Shown piece after piece: positions 25,882 through 34,915 of a stretch of DNA of 64,000 bases. The notes beneath the pieces were generated by a model. The model was not told the origin of the DNA. It saw only the letters and a program-made list of their open reading frames with translations, and made no database searches. The DNA lies in the NCBI RefSeq assembly GCF_016741815.1, contig NZ_JAERRJ010000012.1, positions 62,001 through 126,000 on the forward strand, in the 5' to 3' direction. Source of the DNA: Nocardia acididurans. Its GTDB lineage: Bacteria > Actinomycetota > Actinomycetes > Mycobacteriales > Mycobacteriaceae. A program made the translations under genes and the position numbers. Numbering within the stretch: the first letter of the stretch is position 1; each line of letters opens with the position of its first letter.

Positions 25882-26736
25882 ATGCCGACAGTCGATGTTT
25901 CCGCAGGTCGAATCCACTATCTCGAGCGAGGCGAGGGTCCGCCCGTAGTGTTCCTGCACGGACTGCTGATGAACCACACGGTGTGGGACGAGGTTGTCGG
26001 CCTGCTGCCGGAGGGGTTCCGGTACGTGCTGCCGGATCTGCCGCTGGGCGCGCATCCCGAGCCGATGCGGGCGGGCGCGGATCTGAGCATGCGCGGGCTC
26101 AATCAGCTCATCGCGGAGTTCCTCGCGGCGCTCGACCTCACCGATGTCACGCTGGTGCACAACGATTGGGGCGGCGGCCTGTTCCTCACCGCCTACGGGC
26201 TCGATGAGCGCGTAGGCCGGTTGATCATCACGCCGTGTGAGGCGTTCGCGAACTTCCCGCCCGGATTGCCCGGCAAGACCTCGATGGCGGCCAGTTACCT
26301 GCCCGGCGGGGTGCTGCTGGCGCTGCGCGAACTGCGGGTGTCCTGGCTGCGGCGTTCACCGCTCATGTTCGGCTGGATGGCACGCAGGCCGATCACCGAC
26401 GAGATGGTGCGCGGCTGGACCGAACCCGGCCTGCGGGACAAACGGATCCGGCGAGATCTGCTGGCGTACACGCGATCCGGCTTCCCCAAGGCCGAACTGA
26501 TCGCGAATACCGAAGCCCTGCGCGACTTCCCGGGCGCGGCGCTGGTGCTGTGGTCCTCGGCGGGCAAGGTGATGCCGCGCGAGCACGGGCGCGCACTGGC
26601 CGAGCTGATCCCGAACGCCCGGCTGACCGAGATCGACGACGCCTACGTGCTGTCCATGCTCGACCAGCCCGCGGCGGTCGCGGCGGCCATCTCGGCGTTT
26701 CTGACCTCGACGACCGCGCAGCCCACGGCACGGTGA
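25882..26736 (+). CDS. Alpha/beta hydrolase, haloalkane dehalogenase-like
   Basis: 284 residues; GGAGGAAGTC precedes the ATG. The fold is clear: VVFLHGLLMNHTVWDEV (oxyanion HG), and the nucleophile elbow is VHNDWGGGLFL, where the nucleophile is Asp instead of Ser. That Asp is typical of haloalkane dehalogenases and fluoroacetate dehalogenases, and the following Trp supports it. The late His is not obvious; the end segment ARLTEIDDAYVLSMLDQP has lost the usual His. Substrate unknown. Expected to be induced when the divergent TetR protein releases its operator. Confidence 0.8.
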   Translation: MPTVDVSAGRIHYLERGEGPPVVFLHGLLMNHTVWDEVVGLLPEGFRYVLPDLPLGAHPEPMRAGADLSMRGLNQLIAEFLAALDLTDVTLVHNDWGGGLFLTAYGLDERVGRLIITPCEAFANFPPGLPGKTSMAASYLPGGVLLALRELRVSWLRRSPLMFGWMARRPITDEMVRGWTEPGLRDKRIRRDLLAYTRSGFPKAELIANTEALRDFPGAALVLWSSAGKVMPREHGRALAELIPNARLTEIDDAYVLSMLDQPAAVAAAISAFLTSTTAQPTAR

Positions 26737-26790
26737 TCCGGCGGCGGCGCGAAACGCGGCCGCTCCGCCTGCCACGCACAGTAGGGTCGA

Positions 26791-26814
26791 TGGCGTATCG
26801 CTGTGGATACGCCA
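26791..26814 (+). promoter_or_regulatory. Inverted repeat just before the esterase gene
   Basis: TGGCGTATC (26791-26799) and GATACGCCA (26806-26814) are perfect inverted arms with a 6-base spacer, ending 6 bp before the GGAGG ribosome-binding site. It is either an operator or a hairpin in the leader. Confidence 0.55.
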
Positions 26815-26830
26815 GACTCTGGAGGTGGCC

Positions 26831-27739
26831 GTGCCGAGCTTCATGAGCAGCCGGGTGGTGCCGGGTTATCTACGGGTGGTCCGGGCCAATCGGGCGTTCA
26901 CCGATGCCGAGCGGGCACGGGCACATGTGCGGGAGCGCAGTATCCGCCCGCAACCGTACGGGCCGCCACGACGGCTGCGCCGGGATGTGGCCCTCGAGGT
27001 GAGCCGGGAGGCCGGGTTCCCGGTCTACACGCTGACGCCCCGGTCGGGGCGGGCGCGCGGCAGCGTCGTGTACGTGCACGGCGGCGGCTGGGTCAATGAA
27101 ATCGCCCCGCAGCATTGGGCTTTGGCGGCCGAGATCGCCGCGCGGGCGGGCACCACGGTCACCGTGCCCATCTATCCGCTGATTCCGTTCGGCACCGCCG
27201 GGCAGGTGGTTCCGGCCATCGCGACACTGGTGTCGGAGAACATGTCTCGCTACGGCGGGGCCTGCCTCGCGGGTGATTCCGCGGGCGGGCAGATCGCGCT
27301 GTCGGCGGCGCTGCTGCTGCGCGACGAGCAGCAGGTGAAAATGCCTCGGACCGTGCTGATTTCGCCCGCGCTGGATCAGTCGCTGCGCAATCCGGAGATC
27401 GATGTGGTGCAGCCGAGCGATCCGTGGCTGGGCAAGGCCGGGGCGCGGGTGTTCATCGAGTTCTGGCGCGGGGAGCTGTCGGTGGACGATCCGCTGGTGA
27501 GCCCGCTGGCCGCCGATCTGCCCGGTCTGGGTCCGCTCAGCGTCTTCTGCGGCACCAGGGACATCGTGCATCCCGATACCAAGCTGCTGGTGGCGAAGGC
27601 GGGCGCGGCGGGCGTGGAGGTCGACTACCACGAGGGGCAGGATCTGGTACACGTCTTCCCGCTGACCCCGACACCGGAGGGCCGGGCCGCGCGGGCGGTC
27701 ATCGTCGATCGGCTGCGGGCCGCGCTCGCGACCGTCTGA
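26831..27739 (+). CDS. HSL-family alpha/beta hydrolase (esterase)
   Basis: 302 residues. Hormone-sensitive-lipase features: oxyanion motif YVHGGGWV, nucleophile elbow GDSAGGQIAL, and a C-terminal Asp/His pair in FCGTRDIVHPD and DLVHVFPL. It should hydrolyse short- to medium-chain esters in the cytoplasm. The GTG at 26831 lies 5 bases after GGAGG; the GTG at 26825 overlaps that site. The gene is 94 bp after the dehalogenase-like gene and has an inverted repeat in its leader. Confidence 0.88.
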   Translation: MPSFMSSRVVPGYLRVVRANRAFTDAERARAHVRERSIRPQPYGPPRRLRRDVALEVSREAGFPVYTLTPRSGRARGSVVYVHGGGWVNEIAPQHWALAAEIAARAGTTVTVPIYPLIPFGTAGQVVPAIATLVSENMSRYGGACLAGDSAGGQIALSAALLLRDEQQVKMPRTVLISPALDQSLRNPEIDVVQPSDPWLGKAGARVFIEFWRGELSVDDPLVSPLAADLPGLGPLSVFCGTRDIVHPDTKLLVAKAGAAGVEVDYHEGQDLVHVFPLTPTPEGRAARAVIVDRLRAALATV

Positions 27740-27745
27740 TCGAGG

Positions 27746-28162
27746 TCAGGCCGGATGCTCCGCGAGCCACTTGCGGGCGCGGGTCGCCGAGGCCCGGCAC
27801 AGCCAGGCGTCCTGCACGACCTCGGCGAGCTCCGAAACGCTCAGCTCCCCCAGCTGTGCGGCTCTGACCAGCACCGACAGATGCCCGTCGAAATGCGGCG
27901 TGGTGAAGAACGGCGAGTCCGGATCCTGGGTGAGCGCGAGTTTGTCGCCCTCGGACGGCACCCAGAAGATGATGACGTCGTCGTAGCGTTCCCCGGTGAC
28001 GGGATCGGCGGCGTCCTTGCTCGGCGTGCGGAAGTAGATGAACGATTTCCGCCCGACCTGATAGATCGGATTGGCCATCGAGCCGTGTTCGACCGTCACG
28101 TGCGGCATTCCCAGGGCCAGCTCGTGCACGTCGGCGAGCCGGGCCCGGCGCGTTCTCGGCAC
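27746..28162 (-). CDS. MmcQ/YjbR-family protein (second copy)
   Basis: 138 residues from a GTG at 28162; longer upstream reading to 28372 is unlikely because it shows no family sequence. Recognised by LALGMPHVTVEHGSMANPIYQVGRKSFIYFRTP, then FFTTPHFDGHLSVLVRAAQLG and a closing helix AWLCRASATRARKWL. Same broad family as the gene at 2630-2971 but a different, longer subgroup. Role unknown. It converges on the esterase gene with 6 bp between stops. Confidence 0.75.
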   Translation of the reverse strand: MPRTRRARLADVHELALGMPHVTVEHGSMANPIYQVGRKSFIYFRTPSKDAADPVTGERYDDVIIFWVPSEGDKLALTQDPDSPFFTTPHFDGHLSVLVRAAQLGELSVSELAEVVQDAWLCRASATRARKWLAEHPA

Positions 28163-28389
28163 GCTGCCGAGTGTAGGCCGCGGGCGCCCCGAGCCGGGAC
28201 ATTCGGACACGTCAACCAATGCGAGTTCGACATGAGAGTTCCGGACATATCGGACACAAGCGCGCTTGCTGCCCAGTTCGCCGCGCATATCGATGTCGGC
28301 TGCGGCACACCCGCTTACCACACGCGCGCGAGCTGGTTTTATGCCCGGTAACTGGCCCGGACAGTGGCTCATCCCCTAGGTTGGGAGCC

Positions 28390-30687
28390 ATGGCGCGGCG
28401 TGTCACCGGAAACCTTCCTGCGGAGGTCACCAGTTTCGTCGGCCGCCGCGACGAACTGGCCACCGCGAAGCGACTGCTCCCCACCACCCGCGTCCTGACG
28501 CTGCTCGGCCCCGGCGGCATGGGCAAGACCCGGCTGTCCCGGCAGATCGGGCAGGTGGTGGCCCGCGCCTTCCCGGACGGCGTCTGGCTGGTCGAACTCG
28601 CCGATGTGCTGGACCCCAACCTGGTGACCCTCAGCGTCGCCGAAACCCTCAATCTGCGCGACGAATCCACCGCGCCGCTGCCCCGGCTCACCGAATTCCT
28701 GGCCGACAAGCGGCTGCTGCTGATCCTCGACAACTGTGAGCATCTCATCGAGGCGTGCGCGGCGCTGGTGGGCCGGATCATCGCCACCACACCGGATGTG
28801 CGGGTGCTGGCCACCAGCCGCGAGGTGCTCGGCATCCCGGGCGAGCAGGTGATGCCGGTGCCGCCGCTCACCGTGCCGGACGCGCACGTAGGCACGGAAA
28901 GCGATGCGCTGCAACTGCTTACCGAGCGCGCCACCGCCGCCAACCCGGCCTTCCAGACCACGCCCGCCAACCGCGCCGCACTGGCCGAGATCTGCCGCAG
29001 GCTCGAAGGTATGCCGCTCGCACTGGAATTGGCGGCGCTGCGGCTGCGCATGTTCACGCCGGAGCAGATTCTCGACCGGCTCGACGACACCATGGGCCTG
29101 CTCAGCGCGGGCCCGCGCACCGCGCCGCAGCGGCAGCAGACCATCGAGGGCGCGATCCGATGGAGCTACGACCTCTGCACTCCGGCCGAACAGCTGCTGT
29201 GGGAACAGCTTTCGGTGTTCGCCGGCGGTTTCGACATCGAGGCCGCGGAGACCATCTGCGAACTCGGCGGGGGCTCGCTCATCGACGCGCTCACCGGGCT
29301 GGTGGACAAGTCGGTGGTGATGCTGCGCTTCGACGGCGACACCGCCCGCTACTCCATGCTCGAACCCATCCGCCAGTTCGCCGCCGACCGGCTCACCGAA
29401 CGTGGTGACGAATACGCCGTGCGCTCCCGGCACCGCGAGTACTACCGGCAGCTGGCCCTGCGCGGGCAGACCGCCTACTGGACCTCCGACGACGTCGCCT
29501 GGTTCCGCGATCTGAGCCGGGAACACGCGAATCTCCGTGCGGCCCTTCGCTCCGGGCTCGACGACGACCCGCTCGCCACCATGGAGACGGTGTCGGTGCT
29601 GCGGCCGTTCTGGGAGCACCACCGCTTCCTGTCCGAGGGTTATCGCTGGCTGTCCGACTCGCTGGACCGCAATCCCGAACCGACGCTGGCGCGGGCGCGG
29701 GCGCTGTCCTCGGCCGCCTCGCTGGCCGCGCTGCTCGGTGATCGCGAGCTGGCCGCCCAGCGCGTCACCGCCTGCCTCGAATTGATCGACGCCCTCGGCG
29801 AAACCGACATCATGCCGGAGGTGGCGCTCGACCGCGCCCTGCTGGCCTTCACCGAGGACGATCGCGCGAGCGCCCTGGAGCTGGCTCGCATCGGCATCGA
29901 GCTGGCCCGCGAGCACGGCCAGAACGCCATCGAAATGGACAGTCACGCATTCGCTTTCATGTGCGCGCATCTCATGGAGGCCCCGGACCGCACCCAGCTG
30001 GCCCAGGAGTTCCTGGCGCTCACCACCGCCAGCGGCTCGCATCTGCTGGGCGGGCTGGCGCTGTGGACCATGGGCCTGGACCATTGGCGGCTGGGCGATC
30101 TGGACGCCGCCACCGACTACCACTCCCACGCCATCGAGAAGCTGGCGCTGTTCGAGCGCTGCGTGTGGCTGTCCTCCGCGTTCGAGGGCCTGGCCTGGAC
30201 GGTCTCCGCACGCGGTGATTTCGACCGTGCGGCGCGGCTGCTCGGGGCGGCGGAGTCCCTGCAGCGCAGCACCATTCGGCTGGCGCACACCATCACCGTC
30301 GCGGTCGGCGACAAGGAGCGCACCAAGGTCCGGGATGCGCTGGGCGAGGAAGCTTTCCGCACGGCCTTCGGCGCGGGGGCGAACCTGCCCCTCGAGGAGG
30401 CCATCGACTACGCGCTGGGCCGCAGCACCGCCCCGCCCGCCCCGGCCCCGGCTCCGGCGGCTCCGAAACCGCTTCCCCGCAAGGCATCCGGGGAACTCAG
30501 CGTGCTGACCCGGCGGGAGAAGGATGTCGCCCGGCTGGTGGCCGCCGGGCACAGCAACAAGCGCATCGCGGCCGATCTGGTCATCTCGGTCCGCACCGCC
30601 GAAACCCATGTCGAGCACATTCTCACCAAACTGGGTTTCACCTCGCGCACCCAGGTGGCGGCCTGGGCGCACGAGAACAACCTCTGA
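28390..30687 (+). CDS. Large LuxR-type regulator with NB-ARC-like ATPase
   Basis: 765 residues. N-terminal P-loop ATPase with Walker A GPGGMGKTRLSRQ, Walker B LLLILDNCEHL and the LATSREVLGIPGEQ and GMPLALELAALRLR segments of the STAND/NB-ARC type; a middle region of about 350 residues made of helical TPR-like repeats; then a Pro/Ala linker and a C-terminal LuxR helix-turn-helix (LTRREKDVARLVAAGHSNKRIAADLVISVRTAETHVEHIL, about 700-755). Such proteins are ATP-gated activators that sense an unknown ligand through the repeat region. The 227-bp gap before it holds two TCGGACAC repeats; no firm operator. Confidence 0.9.
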   Translation: MARRVTGNLPAEVTSFVGRRDELATAKRLLPTTRVLTLLGPGGMGKTRLSRQIGQVVARAFPDGVWLVELADVLDPNLVTLSVAETLNLRDESTAPLPRLTEFLADKRLLLILDNCEHLIEACAALVGRIIATTPDVRVLATSREVLGIPGEQVMPVPPLTVPDAHVGTESDALQLLTERATAANPAFQTTPANRAALAEICRRLEGMPLALELAALRLRMFTPEQILDRLDDTMGLLSAGPRTAPQRQQTIEGAIRWSYDLCTPAEQLLWEQLSVFAGGFDIEAAETICELGGGSLIDALTGLVDKSVVMLRFDGDTARYSMLEPIRQFAADRLTERGDEYAVRSRHREYYRQLALRGQTAYWTSDDVAWFRDLSREHANLRAALRSGLDDDPLATMETVSVLRPFWEHHRFLSEGYRWLSDSLDRNPEPTLARARALSSAASLAALLGDRELAAQRVTACLELIDALGETDIMPEVALDRALLAFTEDDRASALELARIGIELAREHGQNAIEMDSHAFAFMCAHLMEAPDRTQLAQEFLALTTASGSHLLGGLALWTMGLDHWRLGDLDAATDYHSHAIEKLALFERCVWLSSAFEGLAWTVSARGDFDRAARLLGAAESLQRSTIRLAHTITVAVGDKERTKVRDALGEEAFRTAFGAGANLPLEEAIDYALGRSTAPPAPAPAPAAPKPLPRKASGELSVLTRREKDVARLVAAGHSNKRIAADLVISVRTAETHVEHILTKLGFTSRTQVAAWAHENNL

Positions 30688-31338
30688 TCAGCCGAAGCTG
30701 ATGACGGTCCGGTTCGCCACCGAGACCCGGGCCGCCTCGTAGAACAGCAGCCAGGTCTCCCGCTCCCGGTACAGCGGATGCTCATCGTCCCCGTTCTCGG
30801 CGTCGACCCGGGCGATCTCCGCGTCGCTCAACTCGCCCTCCACCAGGGTGATCCCGAGATACGGTGCGACATAAACCAATTCGCGCAGCAGCGCCTGACT
30901 GGAACCCACCATGCAGCCGGGGATCTCCAACTCCGGCGCGGAGAACACCACATCCGCGAAATCCACGGGCACGTAATACCCCTCGCAATCCGAGTGACAC
31001 AGCAGGTGCGATTCGAACATCTCCCCCACCTGCTCGAGCACCGAATCCTCCGACGCCCGTTCCCCTTCCGCCACCGGCGGCACCGCCCGGCCGGGATACT
31101 CCGTCGCCCAGGCATAGGCCCGGCGCAGGTGGTGCACGAAGCTGTAGGGCACGCTCCCCACCGTGGCCCGCCCGGTCACCCCACCGTTGACCTCGGGTTC
31201 GGTATGCGCGGCAATCCCTTCGGCCGCGAGCGCGACATTGATCGCCCGCAGATCGTTACGCAGCATCTCGAGATACTCCGGGTCGTCATCGTGTGCCACC
31301 GCGTACGCGAGCGAGTGCGTCCCTACAGCCAGTCCCAT
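30688..31338 (-). CDS. Conserved hypothetical protein
   Basis: 216 residues, starting at MGLAVGTHSLAY. The pattern of a tight Asp/Glu-rich N-terminal part, VPYSFVHHLRRAYAWA, and SHLLCHSDCEGYYVPVDFADVVF is familiar from actinobacterial proteins of unknown function; the CHSDCEGYYVP motif could bind a metal. No transmembrane segment or signal peptide. Its stop abuts the LuxR gene stop with no spare base. Function not known. Confidence 0.7.
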   Translation of the reverse strand: MGLAVGTHSLAYAVAHDDDPEYLEMLRNDLRAINVALAAEGIAAHTEPEVNGGVTGRATVGSVPYSFVHHLRRAYAWATEYPGRAVPPVAEGERASEDSVLEQVGEMFESHLLCHSDCEGYYVPVDFADVVFSAPELEIPGCMVGSSQALLRELVYVAPYLGITLVEGELSDAEIARVDAENGDDEHPLYRERETWLLFYEAARVSVANRTVISFG

Positions 31339-31395
31339 GGGGCCGAGGCTAACGGGACCGGACGACAACCCGCGGTCATGCCGGTCCGGGCCCCT

Positions 31396-32640
31396 TCAGG
31401 ATCCGGCGGCGAGGCGACGCACGCGATCGTTGAGGTATCGCTGTTCGGGGACGCTGGTCGCGAGTTGCGCTGCCCTGCGGTAGCTTTCGACGGCGGCGGT
31501 CCGGTCGCCCAGCATTTCCAGCAGGTGTGCGCGGACCGCGTGGGTGCGGTGATGCCGGAGCATCGACGGATTGTCGAGCAGGGGCGCGATCAGGTCCAGG
31601 CCCTGCTGGGGGCCGCACGCCACACCAACCGCGACAGCGCGGTTGAGCGTCACGATGGGGCCGGGTGCTACTCGGTCGAGCATGCCGTAGAGGATGCTGA
31701 TCTGGGGCCAGTCCGTGTCTTCCCAGGTGGGCGACTCGGCGTGCACCGCGGCGATCGCCGCCTGCAACTGGAACCGGCCGACGTGGCCGCGCGGCAGGAC
31801 CCGCTCCAGAATGCCGACACCCTCCGCGATCAGGTCGCGGTCCCAGCGCGAGCGGTCCTGGTCGGCCAGCGGTATGAGCTCGCCGTTCTCGGTGCGGGTC
31901 GCCGCGCGGGCGTGCGTGAGCAGCATGAGGGCCAGCGCTCCCGCGACTTCGTCGTGATCGGGTATCGCGCAATGCAATTGGCGGGTGAGCCGGATGGCCT
32001 CCGCGGTCAGGTTCCCATCCACCAGTGCGCTACCGGTGGAGCGGGTGTGGCCCTGCGTGAACAGCAGATGGCACACGTCGAGAACGGCCGCGATGCGCGC
32101 GGGCAGCTCCGATCGGTTCGGGAACTCGAACGCCGCCCCCGCCGATCGCAGGGTGGCGCGGGCCCGGGTCAGACGCTGGGTCATGGTGCGCGGCGGAACC
32201 AGGTAGGCCGCGGCGATTTCGGCGGTGCCCACACCGCATACGGCGTGCAGGGTCAGGGCCACCTGTGAGGGGCGGCTCAAACTCGGGTGGCAGCAGAGCA
32301 CGAGCATCCGCAGCATGTCGTCACCGTCGCCGCCGGTCGCCTGATCCGCCGCCGGTGCCGTGTGCGCGTCACCCGGCCGGGCGACGGCCACCGCCTCCTC
32401 CCGGCCCGCCCGTGCGCGGTCGGCGCGCACCCGATCGATCAGGCGGCGCGACGCCACGGTGACGAGCCAGCCCCGCGGATCCGCCGGAACGCCCTCGCGA
32501 ACCCACTGCACCGTCGCCGCCTCCGCCGCTTCCTGGGCGGCATCCTCGCAGTCACCGAGGTCACCGTGCCTGCGCAGCAGGGCGGCCAGGACGTGCGGCG
32601 ACTCCCGCCGCCACACCTCCTGCACCACCCGGTTGCTCAC
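31396..32640 (-). CDS. ECF42-type RNA polymerase sigma factor
   Basis: 414 residues from a GTG that overlaps the stop of the DGPF gene (GTGA). Region 2 is VLAALLRRHGDLGDCEDAAQEAAEAA with WLVTVASRRLIDRVRAD; region 4 is the helix-turn-helix after LTLHAVCGVGTAEIAAAYLVPPRTMTQRLTRAR. A long C-terminal extension of about 200 residues (DUF6596/TPR-like, LYGMLDRVAPGPIVTLNRAVAVG) is typical of ECF42, which needs this extension for activity. ECF42 genes are paired with DGPF-domain genes, as here. A matching promoter lies upstream. Confidence 0.92.
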   Translation of the reverse strand: MSNRVVQEVWRRESPHVLAALLRRHGDLGDCEDAAQEAAEAATVQWVREGVPADPRGWLVTVASRRLIDRVRADRARAGREEAVAVARPGDAHTAPAADQATGGDGDDMLRMLVLCCHPSLSRPSQVALTLHAVCGVGTAEIAAAYLVPPRTMTQRLTRARATLRSAGAAFEFPNRSELPARIAAVLDVCHLLFTQGHTRSTGSALVDGNLTAEAIRLTRQLHCAIPDHDEVAGALALMLLTHARAATRTENGELIPLADQDRSRWDRDLIAEGVGILERVLPRGHVGRFQLQAAIAAVHAESPTWEDTDWPQISILYGMLDRVAPGPIVTLNRAVAVGVACGPQQGLDLIAPLLDNPSMLRHHRTHAVRAHLLEMLGDRTAAVESYRRAAQLATSVPEQRYLNDRVRRLAAGS

Positions 32641-33029
32641 TGGTCGTCGCCGCCCGGCCACATCGCGGGCCGCAACTCGACCGTTTCGCCGGGCCCGGCG
32701 AACTGCGCGGCGATCTCCTCTGCGCGAGCGTGGTTTTCGACATCGATCAGAAAGAGCCCCGCCAAATGCTCCTTCGATTCCGAATACGGTCCATCGGTCA
32801 CCAGCGGCTTGCCGTCGCCCCACCGATACAGCCGCGACGATTCCGGAGCCCCGAGCGCCTCCCCCGTCAGCAACTCACCCCGCTCCTGCATCTCCCCCAG
32901 CAACTTCTCGAAGTCCGAGTTCACCCGATCCCGATCCGCCTGCGACATCTCCCGATACTCCGGCAGAAAATCACTCGTCGGATGACCCCACGGTCGCGGA
33001 TTGGAGTGAATCAGGATCACGTACTTCAT
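32637..33029 (-). CDS. DGPF/YCII-domain protein partner of ECF42
   Basis: 130 residues; AAGGAGCCGTG precedes the ATG. It begins MKYVILIHSNP and carries the DGPF-family signature PLVTDGPYSESKEHLAGLFLIDV, with the C-terminal PGGD-type ending. It is a small ferredoxin-like (YCII-related) protein with no known reaction; members always sit beside ECF41/42 sigma factors and are their targets. The gene is first in the pair and overlaps the sigma gene by 4 bp. Confidence 0.92.
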   Translation of the reverse strand: MKYVILIHSNPRPWGHPTSDFLPEYREMSQADRDRVNSDFEKLLGEMQERGELLTGEALGAPESSRLYRWGDGKPLVTDGPYSESKEHLAGLFLIDVENHARAEEIAAQFAGPGETVELRPAMWPGGDDQ

Positions 33030-33083
33030 CACGGCTCCTTCACGATCACGGATGCGCCCCACTGACCCATCCTCACCTGAAAC

Positions 33084-33110
33084 GTCGGAGCCGCCACCCC
33101 GATGTCGACA
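33084..33110 (-). promoter_or_regulatory. ECF42-type promoter
   Basis: On the minus strand TGTCGA (33110-33105) is followed after 17 bases by CGAC (33087-33084). This fits the TGTCGA -35 and CGA -10 elements reported for ECF42 promoters. It lies 55 bp before the DGPF gene start, so the sigma factor probably drives its own operon. Confidence 0.65.
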
Positions 33111-33197
33111 TCCCCCCGCCCTCGAATCCCCGAGACAGGTCCGCTCGGAACACTCCCGGACCGTGTGTCGCAGCCGTGCCAACAGCTGGTGGGCCGG

Positions 33198-34730
33198 CTA
33201 GCCGCGGGTGGCGGGCGTGGTTGAGGTTCGGACGGCGGCTAGTTCTTCGGGGCGTGGGGTGGGTAGGACGGGGTTGGTGGCGGCGTCGAAGATCTTGACC
33301 GGGGTCGGGTGGGCGGTGGTGACGGGGGCCCAGCCGGGATCGCCGTGGGTGGCGAAGGAGATCCAGGCTCGTTGCATGTCCTCGGTCAGCTGGGTCGGGA
33401 TGTCGTCGCCGAGCAAGCCCATGGTTTGGAAGACGTCGTAGGTTTCGAAGAGGAACGGTAGTTCGGCGCTGTGTCCGGCGACACCCAATGTTGGCGAGGC
33501 CCAGGCGAACTCGTTGAGGAACACCGTCCCGCCGGCGGCGGCGTAGTTCTCGGCCAGCGCGATATAGGGAGTGCGCGCCAGGTATTCGGCGGCGATCGCG
33601 TAGAACAGTCGTTGGGCGTCGGCGGTGGGCCGGTTGCGGGCGAACACCTCGATCACCGCCGGGTCGTTCGCGCCGATCAGGGTGAGAGCCCTTGCCAGGG
33701 TTGGGTTTTCGACAGGCGTGGTGGCCGGGGGTGCGATGGTCGCGGCGATGGGTTCGACCTCGCTGGTCGACTGGCCCAGCAGCAGCGTCACGCCGTGCGC
33801 GGCGCGGGAGGCGGCGGCGTCGACCGGTCGCTGCGGCAGGATCTGCTCATCGAGCACGGGAATGAAGGGCACGACGCCGAAGCCCGCGCGGATGGTCGCC
33901 GCACCCCACCGCTGCGGGTCGGGGTGCTGCATGAATTCCAGAATGGCGGCCAGCTGGGAACCGATGATGTCCTTGCGCGACACCGCCGCCAGCGCGGCCG
34001 CCTGTGGCTCGGCGCCCACACGGGTGGCCCAGGTGCGGGCGGCGAGCCGGGCTTCGTCGGGGTCGGCGACCACGACCGGCCCGGGGCTCTGCGGGATCGC
34101 CCGGTGAAACAGCCCGGTCGCCGCCGGGGAGGCGAACAGCAGGGCGCAGCTCAGGCCGCCGGCGGAACTGCCGAAGAGGGTGACGTTGTCGGGGTCGCCG
34201 CCGAACGCGCGGATGTTGTCCTGTACCCAGCGCAGGGCGGCGATCTGATCGCGTAGTCCTCGATTGCTCGGCGCCCCAGCGATTTCGGCGAATCCGGGTG
34301 CGCCCAGGCGGTAGTTGACGGCCACGACCACCACGCCGCGCCGGGCCAGGGCCGCGGTGGTGGCGAACCGCGGCTCGGAGTTGCTGCCCGCCTGGAACGC
34401 CGAGGGATGAATCCACACCATGACCGGCAGTCCGGAGCCGCCGACATCGGGGGTCGTGACGTTCAGGTTCAGGCACTCGTTGTCCTCGGCCAGTGACGAT
34501 TCCAGCGGATCCGGACTGGCGATCGACACGCCCTGCGGCACCCACGGGCCCGGTTTCGTGCAGTCACGCACCCCGTCCCACGCCGGAGCCGGTCGCGGCG
34601 CTTCGAACAACAGTTCCCCGACCGGAGCGGCCGCGTACGGGATTCCCTCGAAGACGGTCACCGGACCGTCGTGGCGGCCCAGGACTCGGCCCGAGCCGAT
34701 CCTCACCACCGGATTCGCGGTGCTGCTCAT
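33198..34730 (-). CDS. Type B carboxylesterase
   Basis: 510 residues, full carboxylesterase/lipase length. FEGIPYAAAPVG and EDNECLNLNVTTPD are the N-terminal family marks; the oxyanion strand is VMVWIHPSAFQAGS (usually HGGGF, altered here). The nucleophile elbow reads FGSSAGGLSCALL, with Ser where the family nearly always has Glu. The charge-relay Glu is near STSEVEP and the His is in GVAGHSAELPFLF. No signal peptide, so intracellular. Ester substrate unknown. A strong inverted repeat is found 70 bp upstream. Confidence 0.88.
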   Translation of the reverse strand: MSSTANPVVRIGSGRVLGRHDGPVTVFEGIPYAAAPVGELLFEAPRPAPAWDGVRDCTKPGPWVPQGVSIASPDPLESSLAEDNECLNLNVTTPDVGGSGLPVMVWIHPSAFQAGSNSEPRFATTAALARRGVVVVAVNYRLGAPGFAEIAGAPSNRGLRDQIAALRWVQDNIRAFGGDPDNVTLFGSSAGGLSCALLFASPAATGLFHRAIPQSPGPVVVADPDEARLAARTWATRVGAEPQAAALAAVSRKDIIGSQLAAILEFMQHPDPQRWGAATIRAGFGVVPFIPVLDEQILPQRPVDAAASRAAHGVTLLLGQSTSEVEPIAATIAPPATTPVENPTLARALTLIGANDPAVIEVFARNRPTADAQRLFYAIAAEYLARTPYIALAENYAAAGGTVFLNEFAWASPTLGVAGHSAELPFLFETYDVFQTMGLLGDDIPTQLTEDMQRAWISFATHGDPGWAPVTTAHPTPVKIFDAATNPVLPTPRPEELAAVRTSTTPATRG

Positions 34731-34800
34731 CGTTGACCCCTTCCCTTGCCGACCGGGCCGCGAATGCGGCGCCGAACTGTTCGAGAGCCACGCTAGAACC

Positions 34801-34827
34801 GAGCTAGGACGATCAACGCCCTAGCTC
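34801..34827 (-). promoter_or_regulatory. Inverted repeat before the carboxylesterase gene
   Basis: GAGCTAGG (34801-34808) and CCTAGCTC (34820-34827) are perfect arms with an 11-base spacer, 71 bp before the start codon. Candidate operator; no dedicated regulator gene is adjacent. Confidence 0.55.
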
Positions 34828-34915
34828 AGCCGATCGAGAACGTCACCTGCACCGCACATCCAACCAGCCCCGAACCATCGGGCGAGCTCGGGAACACCCC
34901 GCAGGGCGGTCGGGG

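Noticed and set aside
25882..26736. Meta-cleavage hydrolase of the steroid pathway at this position
   Set aside because: Its nucleophile is Asp in VHNDWGG, unlike the Ser of HsaD. The true HsaD-type gene is at 41763-42617.
28163..28389. N-terminal extension of the YjbR protein and of the LuxR regulator into this gap
   Set aside because: Extra residues in both frames lack family similarity. The gap has two TCGGACAC repeats but no convincing operator.
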